Assembly (NCBI GenBank): GCA_900547995.1
Contig: URIY01000011.1
Span: 1-40,098, forward strand
Source of the DNA: an uncultured Mycoplasmatota bacterium
Lineage (GTDB): Bacteria; Bacillota_I; Bacilli_A; RF39; UBA660
Reading direction: 5' to 3'
DNA: 40,098 nucleotides
The first letter of the stretch is position 1. Each line of letters starts with the position of its first letter. This document shows positions 33,277 through 40,098 of this stretch, in pieces. Position numbers and translations under genes: made by a program. The notes beneath the pieces were generated by a model, which was given only the letters and a program-made list of their open reading frames with translations, made no database searches and was not told the DNA's origin.

Positions 33277-34549
33277 CTTTTTCCTCCACTATTTTTTTAA
33301 TTGTTGCATCAATTATTCCATCTTTTAATTTAATTTGAATATTATTTCCTTCTGACAAATCAGTTATTGATTTAACTATTTGTTTATTAATATAAGTAAC
33401 ACTATATCCTCTTTTTAAAACATTAAGTGGATTAAGTAAGGTAAGTTTATCAATAATTATTTGCAACTCTTTATTATATGGTTCAAATATTTTATTTGGA
33501 TTTATGAATATTTGTTTATTTTTTAAATTACTTACTTTTTCGTTTAAAAGATCTAATTTATGATTAAATAATCTATTAATATTTTCATTTAAGATATCTA
33601 ATTTTTGTTCTTTATTTTCATATATTAATAGAGGATTTTTAATAACAAATGAATTTTTTATAGAATCTAAATATAAATCACAATAATTAATTTTTTTATT
33701 AATACTCTCTGTTATACGTATTTTATATTGCCTTATTAAATTTAAAACATCAATCATATTTGGGACAGCAAGTTCCGCTGCAGCCGTTGGTGTTGGTGCC
33801 CTTAAATCAGATACAAAATCGGCAATTGTAAAATCAATTTCATGTCCTACAGCGCTAATTACAGGTATAGTAGATGCAAAGATAGCACGTGCAACGATTT
33901 CTTCATTGAAAGGCCATAAATCTTCAATAGATCCACCACCACGTCCAACAATTAAAACATCAATATCGTAATTTTGTGCCATATTTATTTTTTTAACGAT
34001 ATCTTCTTTAGCATTTTCACCTTGAACAAGACTTGGAAAAAGAATTGTTTCACATATAGGATATCTTCTTTTTATAGTAGTTAAAATATCTCTAATAGCA
34101 GCACCTGTTGGGGCTGTTACTATTCCAACTCTTTTAGGATATTTTGGTATTTGCTTTTTATATTTTTTATCAAATAATCCCTCTTTAGATAATTGCTCTT
34201 TTAATTTTTCAAAGGCAATATATAAATTACCAACACCATCTTCTAACATTTCCTCAACATATATTTGGTAATTCCCAGTTGCCTCATATACAGTTACTCT
34301 CCCAACAACGAGTATCTTCATGCCATCTGTCGGTGTAAATTTTAAGTTTTTAGCATTCGTGCTAAACATTATAGCATTTATTTTGCTTGTTTCATCTTTA
34401 ATAGAAAAATACAAATGTCCCGTTGAATGTGATTTAAAATTAGATATTTCTCCTTTTAAAAAAACTGTTTGTAAATTTATATCTCTATCAAATTTTACTT
34501 TAAGATATCTAGTTAGAGCGCCTACTGTTAAATATTTATTTTGATTCAT
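33266..34549 (-). CDS. xseA: Exodeoxyribonuclease VII large subunit
   Basis: A 427-residue protein with an OB-fold DNA-binding domain (about 1-100) and the nuclease domain (about 120-320). Key motifs are VGIVTAPTGAAIRDIL, LIVGRGGGSIEDLWPFNEE, and AVGHEIDFTIADFVSDLRAPTP (quoted in parts of the conserved core). A long coiled coil lies at about 260-355, and the C-terminal region LKRGYSVTYIN is typical. It is slightly shorter than E. coli XseA. The start overlaps the nusB end by 14 bases and the end overlaps xseB, so the three genes are coupled. Confidence 0.95.
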   Translation of the reverse strand: MNQNKYLTVGALTRYLKVKFDRDINLQTVFLKGEISNFKSHSTGHLYFSIKDETSKINAIMFSTNAKNLKFTPTDGMKILVVGRVTVYEATGNYQIYVEEMLEDGVGNLYIAFEKLKEQLSKEGLFDKKYKKQIPKYPKRVGIVTAPTGAAIRDILTTIKRRYPICETILFPSLVQGENAKEDIVKKINMAQNYDIDVLIVGRGGGSIEDLWPFNEEIVARAIFASTIPVISAVGHEIDFTIADFVSDLRAPTPTAAAELAVPNMIDVLNLIRQYKIRITESINKKINYCDLYLDSIKNSFVIKNPLLIYENKEQKLDILNENINRLFNHKLDLLNEKVSNLKNKQIFINPNKIFEPYNKELQIIIDKLTLLNPLNVLKRGYSVTYINKQIVKSITDLSEGNNIQIKLKDGIIDATIKKIVEEKDEI

Positions 34550-34955
34550 TATTCTCTATATCATGATAAAGTTTATCTAAAGAAGCATTTATCATCTTTC
34601 TAACATCATCATCACTATATGATTTAGCAAGTTCAACAGCCTCATTTATACATACAATTTTAGGTGTATCAGTATATTCTAATTCATATATAGCCATACG
34701 CATAATTGCTTGATCTGTATATCCTAATCTATCTATAGTCCAATTATTTAAATATTTGTTAGCAATTTCATCAATATCTTTTTCATTTGTAATAACACCA
34801 TATACTATTTCTTTAACAAATTCATTATCTATTTCAATATTTTCTTTAATTACATCATCAACATTGTATGTAATATTTTTAATTTTATAAATGGATATTT
34901 GATATAAAATATTCATTATTTGTACTCTAAGTTCACTTCTTGTCTTTTGTTCCAT
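34536..34955 (-). CDS. nusB: Transcription antitermination factor NusB
   Basis: A 139-residue all-helical protein matching NusB in length. The characteristic C-terminal half is NWTIDRLGYTDQAIMRMAIYE followed by YTDTPKIVCINEAVELAKSY in separate helices. NusB, with NusE (ribosomal protein S10), binds boxA RNA and promotes antitermination of rRNA operons. The N-terminal helix (TRSELRVQIMNILYQISIY) also fits. It is first of a three-gene operon with xseA and xseB, an order conserved in Bacillota (folD is absent here). Confidence 0.93.
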   Translation of the reverse strand: MEQKTRSELRVQIMNILYQISIYKIKNITYNVDDVIKENIEIDNEFVKEIVYGVITNEKDIDEIANKYLNNWTIDRLGYTDQAIMRMAIYELEYTDTPKIVCINEAVELAKSYSDDDVRKMINASLDKLYHDIENNESK

Positions 34956-34994
34956 ATCTCTTCAACTCCTACTATATATTTTATCATATCTAAA

Positions 34995-35020
34995 ATAAAA
35001 AAGAAATGATTAATCATTTC
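34995..35020 (-). terminator. Terminator of the small membrane-protein gene
   Basis: GAAATGAT (35003-35010) pairs with ATCATTTC (35013-35020), spanning the gene stop. On the minus strand TTTTTTATTTT follows. Confidence 0.8.
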
Positions 35021-35418
35021 AATTTTGAATTTAATAATTTTCTAAGTGTATCTATTTCAACAAAATCATTATGCATTTCAACATTATTATATTCTTTATA
35101 AAATTTGGTAAGTGATATAATAATGGATACAAAACTTAATAATGAAATAATAGTACCAAGAATTTTATAATCAATACAAATAAAGAATATACCTAAACAT
35201 AAAATAACAAAATTAATTAAAACAATTAAAGTAAGTAAAGCCTTTGATTTAATATTAGTTTCTAAAAAATTTATCCTAGATTTTAAATAATCTATTTGTT
35301 TATCTTTAGATATATCTGTACTATCCATATTATTAAGTAAATTATTATATACTATTTCACTTTTATTTTTTTCATTACCATTAATAACAATTTTTAATTT
35401 TTTATTATCTTTCTTCAT
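35014..35418 (-). CDS. Hypothetical membrane protein with two membrane segments
   Basis: A 134-residue protein I do not recognise. Residues 1-50 are charged and Lys/Asn-rich. A short helix with coiled-coil character follows (KQIDYLKSRINFLETNI), then two membrane segments (about 62-82 and 86-107) forming a hairpin, and a charged C-terminal tail. The start is the ATG at 35418, 18 codons inside the longest open frame, because AGGGGG is 7 bases upstream. It stands alone between the M14 gene and nusB, with its own terminator. Confidence 0.7.
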   Translation of the reverse strand: MKKDNKKLKIVINGNEKNKSEIVYNNLLNNMDSTDISKDKQIDYLKSRINFLETNIKSKALLTLIVLINFVILCLGIFFICIDYKILGTIISLLSFVSIIISLTKFYKEYNNVEMHNDFVEIDTLRKLLNSKLK

Positions 35419-35479
35419 AGATATCCCCCTAAACTTACATATTATATTAGTATATATAATATTAAAAGTCAATAAATTA

Positions 35480-35537
35480 GATAATAAAACTTATTTTTTA
35501 CATTTATTTTTATAATAAATGAGCAAAGTTTATTATC
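35480..35537. repeat. Nested inverted repeats in the gap downstream of the M14 gene
   Basis: Outer arms 35480-35492 and 35526-35537 pair with one bulged A. An inner hairpin pairs CATTTATT (35501-35508) with AATAAATG (35514-35521). There is no obvious T tract. It could form a two-storey RNA or DNA structure between the M14 gene and the next minus-strand gene. Confidence 0.55.
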
Positions 35538-35567
35538 ATAATAGATAGCATAAAATTAAAAAAACTG

Positions 35568-36890
35568 TCATCTATTAATCACGGCTAAATAAGCCTTTTC
35601 TAAATCATAATTATAATATTCACGTTTTATTGTATTTAAGTCACTGGTATAATTTTCTAATGCTTCTATAACAATAACACAAGCCTTTTCATATTTAATT
35701 TGATTATACTTTTTAGCATACCAGTCACTACTTAATCTGCCTGTTACACTACTAAAAGTAAATCCTGATATTGTTTCTGCCATATATTCAGAACTGGTTC
35801 CGTCATTACCTTCACCAGCCTCTTCATCAGCCTTTGACATAACCATATAATCAGTAATATTACCGACAATATTTGCACATTCATGAGAATTATCATTATA
35901 AGTATCTGATAAATAAGGTTTTCCATTATATACAACTCTGCCAGCTGTATGAAGAGCAACATACGATTTTAAATGTGATACAAATTTATTTTGCCAATAT
36001 ATAATGGCTCTTGTTTCTGGTTCAGATCCAAGGGTATCACCAGGATAATATGATAGTCTATCAATACTTTTATTTAAACTAACGGTGTAGTGTAAATCAT
36101 ACATATTATAGTATAATCCTGCAGTTTGTGATGGGAAATTACGATTTAAATCTACTCCATTAGCGTTAGTTTTGATGTATTCAAGACTTTCTTCATCGGC
36201 TTTTTTGGCAATATATAAACTTTTATTATTTAAAGCATCTTTACCCCACATTGCTGTTTCATATCCATCAGGATTAGCAGATGGTAAAACAACAATTTTA
36301 TGACTATTTAATAATTTACTAGTATCTTCATCGCCATTTTCATATTTATTTACTAAATCTACCATAAAATTAGTTATGAAAAGAGGACTAGCCGTTTCCG
36401 CAGCATGAATACCTGCTTCAAACATCGTAACATCTTCACCTTTACCAATTTCAATAGAATACATATTACGATTATCAACACTCTTACCGATAATTTCTAT
36501 TTTAACAATATCAGATAAAGCAAGTGATTTATATATTTCTTCTAAATCTGCATAATGATACTTCTTATTAAAGTCAAAGATTACTTTAGTATATTTGCCT
36601 GATATATCCAAATAATCATCTATTTTTTCAATGGACTTTTTATAATCTTCCGTGCTCATGCCATCAACAAAGTATTCTTCAACAATATTACTATTTTTTT
36701 CACTATTACTTGTAACAACAGCTTTATAATTAGATACTACTTCTTTTTTTTCGGTCATCTTATCAATTAAATTATGTAAAAAATTTACACCTAAACTTAA
36801 TGATTTAATAATTCCCCATGAAATGAGAAATAAAAAGACAATAAGTATAAATAATCTACCCTTTCTTATTCTTCTTTTTTTCTTTCTCAT
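35568..36890 (-). CDS. M14 family zinc carboxypeptidase, membrane-anchored
   Basis: A 440-residue protein with a very basic N-terminus and one membrane anchor (about 12-32); the catalytic domain lies outside the cell. About residues 50-135 form a prodomain-like region. The M14 zinc site is H162 and E165 in GIHAAETASP plus H314 in SYVALHTAGR. Substrate-binding residues are in VDLNRNFPSQ (R250), and the catalytic glutamate is in VIVIEALENYTS (E409 or E412). The family removes C-terminal residues from peptides or cleaves peptidoglycan stems (as in gamma-D-glutamyl-diamino acid peptidases), and the latter fits an anchored enzyme. It begins with an ATG overlapping the stop of the upstream gene (TAATG), so it is coupled to it. 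Confidence 0.9.
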   Translation of the reverse strand: MRKKKRRIRKGRLFILIVFLFLISWGIIKSLSLGVNFLHNLIDKMTEKKEVVSNYKAVVTSNSEKNSNIVEEYFVDGMSTEDYKKSIEKIDDYLDISGKYTKVIFDFNKKYHYADLEEIYKSLALSDIVKIEIIGKSVDNRNMYSIEIGKGEDVTMFEAGIHAAETASPLFITNFMVDLVNKYENGDEDTSKLLNSHKIVVLPSANPDGYETAMWGKDALNNKSLYIAKKADEESLEYIKTNANGVDLNRNFPSQTAGLYYNMYDLHYTVSLNKSIDRLSYYPGDTLGSEPETRAIIYWQNKFVSHLKSYVALHTAGRVVYNGKPYLSDTYNDNSHECANIVGNITDYMVMSKADEEAGEGNDGTSSEYMAETISGFTFSSVTGRLSSDWYAKKYNQIKYEKACVIVIEALENYTSDLNTIKREYYNYDLEKAYLAVINR

Positions 36891-37285
36891 TATTTACCTT
36901 CTATATATTTTTCACCATTACCATTTTTTAGCATTATAATAGGCCATATACTCAAATAAACAAGAAGAACAACAAATAATATCCATCCAAATATTGGAAC
37001 AATAATTAGTGATAACCATATATATGGAGATAAATATAATTCACTACCAGGTGTTTTTAATTTGGCATTTACTTTGCACATAATTTCTATTTGAAAAACA
37101 ATTATCATGATAAAAAAGGGAAAAATGAAACATAAAAAGCCAAGAAGCCAATTTTTAGGCTTTACATACCAAGCATTTTTATCATATACATCTAAAAGAG
37201 CACCAAGTACAATATTACTTGTCCCATAACTAAATAATAATAGTAATAACCAAACCCACCAGTTTTCTTTTTTTATTATCTTCAT
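36890..37285 (-). CDS. Small polytopic membrane protein, function unknown
   Basis: A 131-residue membrane protein with three to four hydrophobic segments (about 9-30, 44-67, 84-110), Trp-rich near the interfaces (NWWVWLLLLLFSYG) and ending in a charged tail. I do not recognise a family. AGGAGG lies before ATG 37285, 11 bases after the mutS stop, and the stop codon overlaps the start of the M14 carboxypeptidase gene by one base. That makes mutS, this gene and the carboxypeptidase one transcription unit. It may assist the anchored peptidase; this is inference from coupling only. Confidence 0.75.
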   Translation of the reverse strand: MKIIKKENWWVWLLLLLFSYGTSNIVLGALLDVYDKNAWYVKPKNWLLGFLCFIFPFFIMIIVFQIEIMCKVNAKLKTPGSELYLSPYIWLSLIIVPIFGWILFVVLLVYLSIWPIIMLKNGNGEKYIEGK

Positions 37286-37296
37286 TTATATTCCTC

Positions 37297-39852
37297 CTAA
37301 CTCTTAATTTTAGAATCTACTTTACTTTTTAATTTATATAAAATATTAATGGCATCGATTGGACTTGTTTGCAAAATATCAATATCTTTAATTACTTTTA
37401 CTATTTCATCGTCTTCTTTAGGAATTAAATCGTCAAGTGGTAAAGCCTCCTGAACTTTGACATCACGCATTTTTTCTTTATTTTCATAAACGTTAAGTAT
37501 TTTATCTGCTCTATCAATTAATTCACTAGGAAGACCCGCAAGTTTAGCTACATGGATACCATAACTTTTATCAACACTGCCATTTTCGATTTTATGTAAG
37601 AAAACAACATTACCATTTTCTTCATATGCACTTACATGAATATTTTTAAGTGATTTAAGTGTCTTATCCAAATCTGTAAGTTCATGATAATGAGTCGAAA
37701 AACATGTTTTAGCACCAATTTTATCATGAATATATTCAATTATAGATTGAGCAAGAGCCATACCATCAAATGTTGCGGTACCACGTCCTAATTCATCAAA
37801 TAGCAATAAACTATTTTTAGTAGCATTCTGGATAGCATTATTAGCTTCATTCATTTCAACCATAAATGTTGATTCACCACTTACCAAATCATCACTGGCC
37901 CCAATTCTTGTAAATATAGCATCAAATATAGGCATTTTAGCACTCTTAGCAGGCACAAAACAGCCTATTTGAGCCATAATAACGGTAATAGCAAGTTGTC
38001 TCATATATGTTGATTTACCAGCCATATTAGGTCCTGTTATAAGTAAAATATTTGTTTTTTCATCCATTATAATATCATTAGGAACATATTCATTATTAAT
38101 AACTTTTTCAATAACTGGATGACGATCATCAATAATACATACATCTCTTTCAGAAACAAGTTTTGGTCGCACATAATTATTTTCTTCTGAAACGGTAGCA
38201 AAAGATTGAAGAACATCTATTTCACTTAATGTTTTTGCCAAGATTTGTAATGATGGAATATATCTTTTTATTTCATCACGAATTTGAATAAACAAATTAT
38301 ATTCAAGCTCAATAATTTTTTCCTCAGCATTTAGTATTAAAGCCTCTTTTTCTTTTAAAATAGGACTAATATATCTTTCACAATTAGAAAGTGTTTGCCT
38401 TCTTTCATAACCATATTCTTCTTTTATCATGGAAGTATTACCTTTTGATACTTCAATATAATAACCAAAAACACGATTATATCCTACTCTTAAGTTTTTA
38501 ATGCCTGTCCTTAATTTTTCTTCTGCCTCAAAATTAGCAACAAAATCTTTACCACCCTTACGAAGACTTTTTAATTCATCAAGTTCTTGATTATATCCCT
38601 CTTTTATTAAATATCCTTCTTTTATAGATATAGGAGGATTTTCATAAACGCCTTTCTCAAGTAAATCATATAAATCATTAAAAGTATCTATTGTTTTATA
38701 ATAATTAATTTTTTCTAAAATATCTTTAATATTAGGTAAAACCTTAAGAGAATTTTTAAGTTGTAATAAATCCCTAGCATTTGCACTACCAAAGGCAATA
38801 CGGCCCGATAATCTCTCCAAATCATAAACTTCATTTAAATATTCTTGTAAATCACTTTTTAAAATAAATTCTTTTAATAAAGTTTCTATAATATCATATC
38901 GATGATTTAATTCATTAATATCTAATATAGGATTTTCTATATATTGTTTTAAAAGTCTTGAACCCATTGCTGTTTTAGTTTTATCTAAAAGCCATATAAG
39001 AGAAAAATTACGCTGTTTTAATCTAAGAGTTTCTGTAAGTTCCAAATTTCTTTTAGTGTGAATATCCATTTTAAGATAATTTTTATTTTCTTTAATAACA
39101 GCTTTTTGAAAATGTGATAATTCACGTTTTTGCGTTTTAGATATATAAGTTAATAATAATTTAATTGCTTCTATATATCTTATATCATTTAAATCGTTAT
39201 AAATATATTTATAATTTTCTTCTTCGCTTATTTCATCATTAATAGAAACAGTTATTTTAAATTGTTTAGATAATAAATCGGTAATTGTTTTATCAACTTT
39301 ACTTGTAACAACTATTTCTTTCATTCCAATACTAACAATTTCACTAACTGCTTTAGAAATATTATGTGAAATAGTAGTAACATTTATTTCTCCTGTTGTA
39401 ATATCAGCATAACACAAAGAATATGCATGATCAAAATCAATTAAACTACCTATATAGTTATTCTCATATTCAACTAATGAATCATTATCAATAACAGTAC
39501 CCGATGTAATAATTTGAATAATATCACGTTTAACTATTCCTTTAGCACTTTTTGGATCTTCAAGTTGTTCACAAATACCAACCTTATAACCTTTTTCAAT
39601 TAATTTTTCTATATAAATATTGGCTGCGTGATGAGGTATACCACACATAGGAATTTTCTCATCAAGCCCAGCATTTTTACCAGTTAAAGTAAGTTCTAAC
39701 TCTCTTGATACATTAATTGCATCTTCAAAAAACATTTCATAGAAATCACCTAATCTAAAGAATAAAATAACATCTGGATTTGCTTCTTTTACTTCCAAAT
39801 ATTGTTTCATCATGGGTGTTACTTTATTTAAGTCTACATCACTACGTTTCAT
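37297..39852 (-). CDS. mutS: DNA mismatch repair protein MutS
   Basis: An 851-residue MutS1. The mismatch-recognition motif GDFYEMF (F-x-E) is near the N-terminus. The connector, lever and clamp regions follow. The ATPase has Walker A ITGPNMAGKSTYMRQ, Walker B and signature DELGRGTATFDG (with Ala where TST is usual), and STHYHEL. MutS binds mismatches and recruits MutL, whose gene is not in the window. ATG 39852 is chosen 15 codons inside the longest frame because GGTGATATA directly precedes it and the earlier codons fall in the promoter/terminator region. It is first of three genes and followed by a small membrane protein. Confidence 0.96.
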   Translation of the reverse strand: MKRSDVDLNKVTPMMKQYLEVKEANPDVILFFRLGDFYEMFFEDAINVSRELELTLTGKNAGLDEKIPMCGIPHHAANIYIEKLIEKGYKVGICEQLEDPKSAKGIVKRDIIQIITSGTVIDNDSLVEYENNYIGSLIDFDHAYSLCYADITTGEINVTTISHNISKAVSEIVSIGMKEIVVTSKVDKTITDLLSKQFKITVSINDEISEEENYKYIYNDLNDIRYIEAIKLLLTYISKTQKRELSHFQKAVIKENKNYLKMDIHTKRNLELTETLRLKQRNFSLIWLLDKTKTAMGSRLLKQYIENPILDINELNHRYDIIETLLKEFILKSDLQEYLNEVYDLERLSGRIAFGSANARDLLQLKNSLKVLPNIKDILEKINYYKTIDTFNDLYDLLEKGVYENPPISIKEGYLIKEGYNQELDELKSLRKGGKDFVANFEAEEKLRTGIKNLRVGYNRVFGYYIEVSKGNTSMIKEEYGYERRQTLSNCERYISPILKEKEALILNAEEKIIELEYNLFIQIRDEIKRYIPSLQILAKTLSEIDVLQSFATVSEENNYVRPKLVSERDVCIIDDRHPVIEKVINNEYVPNDIIMDEKTNILLITGPNMAGKSTYMRQLAITVIMAQIGCFVPAKSAKMPIFDAIFTRIGASDDLVSGESTFMVEMNEANNAIQNATKNSLLLFDELGRGTATFDGMALAQSIIEYIHDKIGAKTCFSTHYHELTDLDKTLKSLKNIHVSAYEENGNVVFLHKIENGSVDKSYGIHVAKLAGLPSELIDRADKILNVYENKEKMRDVKVQEALPLDDLIPKEDDEIVKVIKDIDILQTSPIDAINILYKLKSKVDSKIKS

Positions 39853-39868
39853 TATATCACCATGTATA

Positions 39869-39897
39869 ATTGTACCAAAAAATAGGAATCTATTCAA
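39869..39897 (-). promoter_or_regulatory. mutS promoter embedded in a terminator
   Basis: On the minus strand TTGAAT (39897-39892) and TACAAT (39874-39869) are 17 bases apart, with a TGG extended -10. The -35 falls in the loop of the hairpin at 39881-39905. Confidence 0.6.
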
Positions 39898-39905
39898 TTC
39901 CTATT
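39875..39905 (-). terminator. Terminator of the truncated gene at the right edge
   Basis: AATAGGAAT (39881-39889) pairs with ATTCCTATT (39897-39905), seven-base loop. On the minus strand the stem is followed by six T. Confidence 0.8.
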
Positions 39906-39912
39906 ATTGTTT

Positions 39913-40098
39913 TTATACATCATAATCTAATATTTCATCTAAATATCTTAAATCATTACCAATGATATAAATATATCTATCACCTAATTTCTCATGAAGA
40001 AAATTAATTTTTTCTTCTACATCATCTTCATCCATATCAAATATTTCTAAATATTTAAGTACAATATCATCAATAAAATAAAACTTATATTTTTTAAA
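39913..40098 (-). CDS. C-terminal part of an acidic hypothetical protein (truncated by window edge)
   Basis: An open minus-strand frame enters at 40098 and stops at TAA (39915-39913), giving the last 61 residues of a protein. It is acidic (EIFDMDEDDVEEKINFLHEK in the middle) and ends in RYLDEILDYDV. A terminator follows 8 bases after the stop, consistent with a real gene end. The family cannot be named from this fragment. The start lies outside the window. Confidence 0.7.
   Translation of the reverse strand, partial: FKKYKFYFIDDIVLKYLEIFDMDEDDVEEKINFLHEKLGDRYIYIIGNDLRYLDEILDYDV

Noticed and set aside
37297..39897. Possible in-frame TGA-as-Trp code (Mycoplasma-type) suggested by high AT content.
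   Set aside because: TGA ends genes next to clear terminators (35014-35016, 28313-28315), and tryptophans are encoded by TGG throughout.

Overview
The window is strongly AT-rich, with short intergenic gaps, GGTGAT/AGGAGG-type ribosome binding sites and simple hairpin-plus-T terminators. TGA is used as a stop (for example at 35014-35016 and 28313-28315), so this is the standard bacterial code and not the Mycoplasma code. Gene content (SpoIIM, SpoIVB, DacF-type carboxypeptidase, nusB-xseA-xseB, xerD-deoB) points to a low-GC, cell-wall-bearing member of the Bacillota. My inference is a gut-type Bacilli/RF39- or Erysipelotrichia-like genome. No phage, transposon, CRISPR array or rRNA is visible.

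Layout. 1-1341: tRNA-Met and a monocistronic sugar nucleotidyltransferase. 1446-7982: a five-gene surface operon (CotH kinase with lamin-tail domains, VTC-type polyphosphate polymerase, DUF4956 membrane protein, a tandem-domain anchored protein, a phosphodiester glycosidase). 8062-12004: three poorly known genes (a degenerate kinase-like protein, a BspA-type leucine-rich-repeat protein, an HExxH protein). 12033-14215: convergent holA and rarA. 14396-15757: a second leucine-rich-repeat protein sharing a C-terminal domain with the first. 15877-19324: xerD, a deoB-like gene that has lost metal ligands, and a phosphohexomutase. 19385-24048: a VanZ-RDD fusion, a hybrid histidine kinase, an Hpt protein and a sigma-70-type factor. 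24095-25146: a ZIP transporter and a TSCPD protein.

From 25174 to the end nearly all genes lie on the minus strand: a small Asn/Lys-rich protein, an HTH regulator, mnmA, spoIIM, a D-Ala-D-Ala carboxypeptidase, a DUF6056-like membrane protein coupled to a radical SAM/SPASM protein, spoIVB, nusB-xseA-xseB, a small membrane protein, and mutS followed by a membrane protein and an M14 carboxypeptidase. The exception is a complete plus-strand mini gene of 28 codons at 28229-28315 with its own promoter, ribosome binding site and terminator, overlapping the 3' end of the carboxypeptidase gene. A truncated minus-strand gene runs off the right edge.

The items most worth a second look are the deoB-like gene, the kinase/LRR/metallopeptidase-like group with similar promoters, the five-gene CotH/VTC operon, the mini gene at 28229, and terminator/promoter overlaps in which one short sequence appears to do both jobs.
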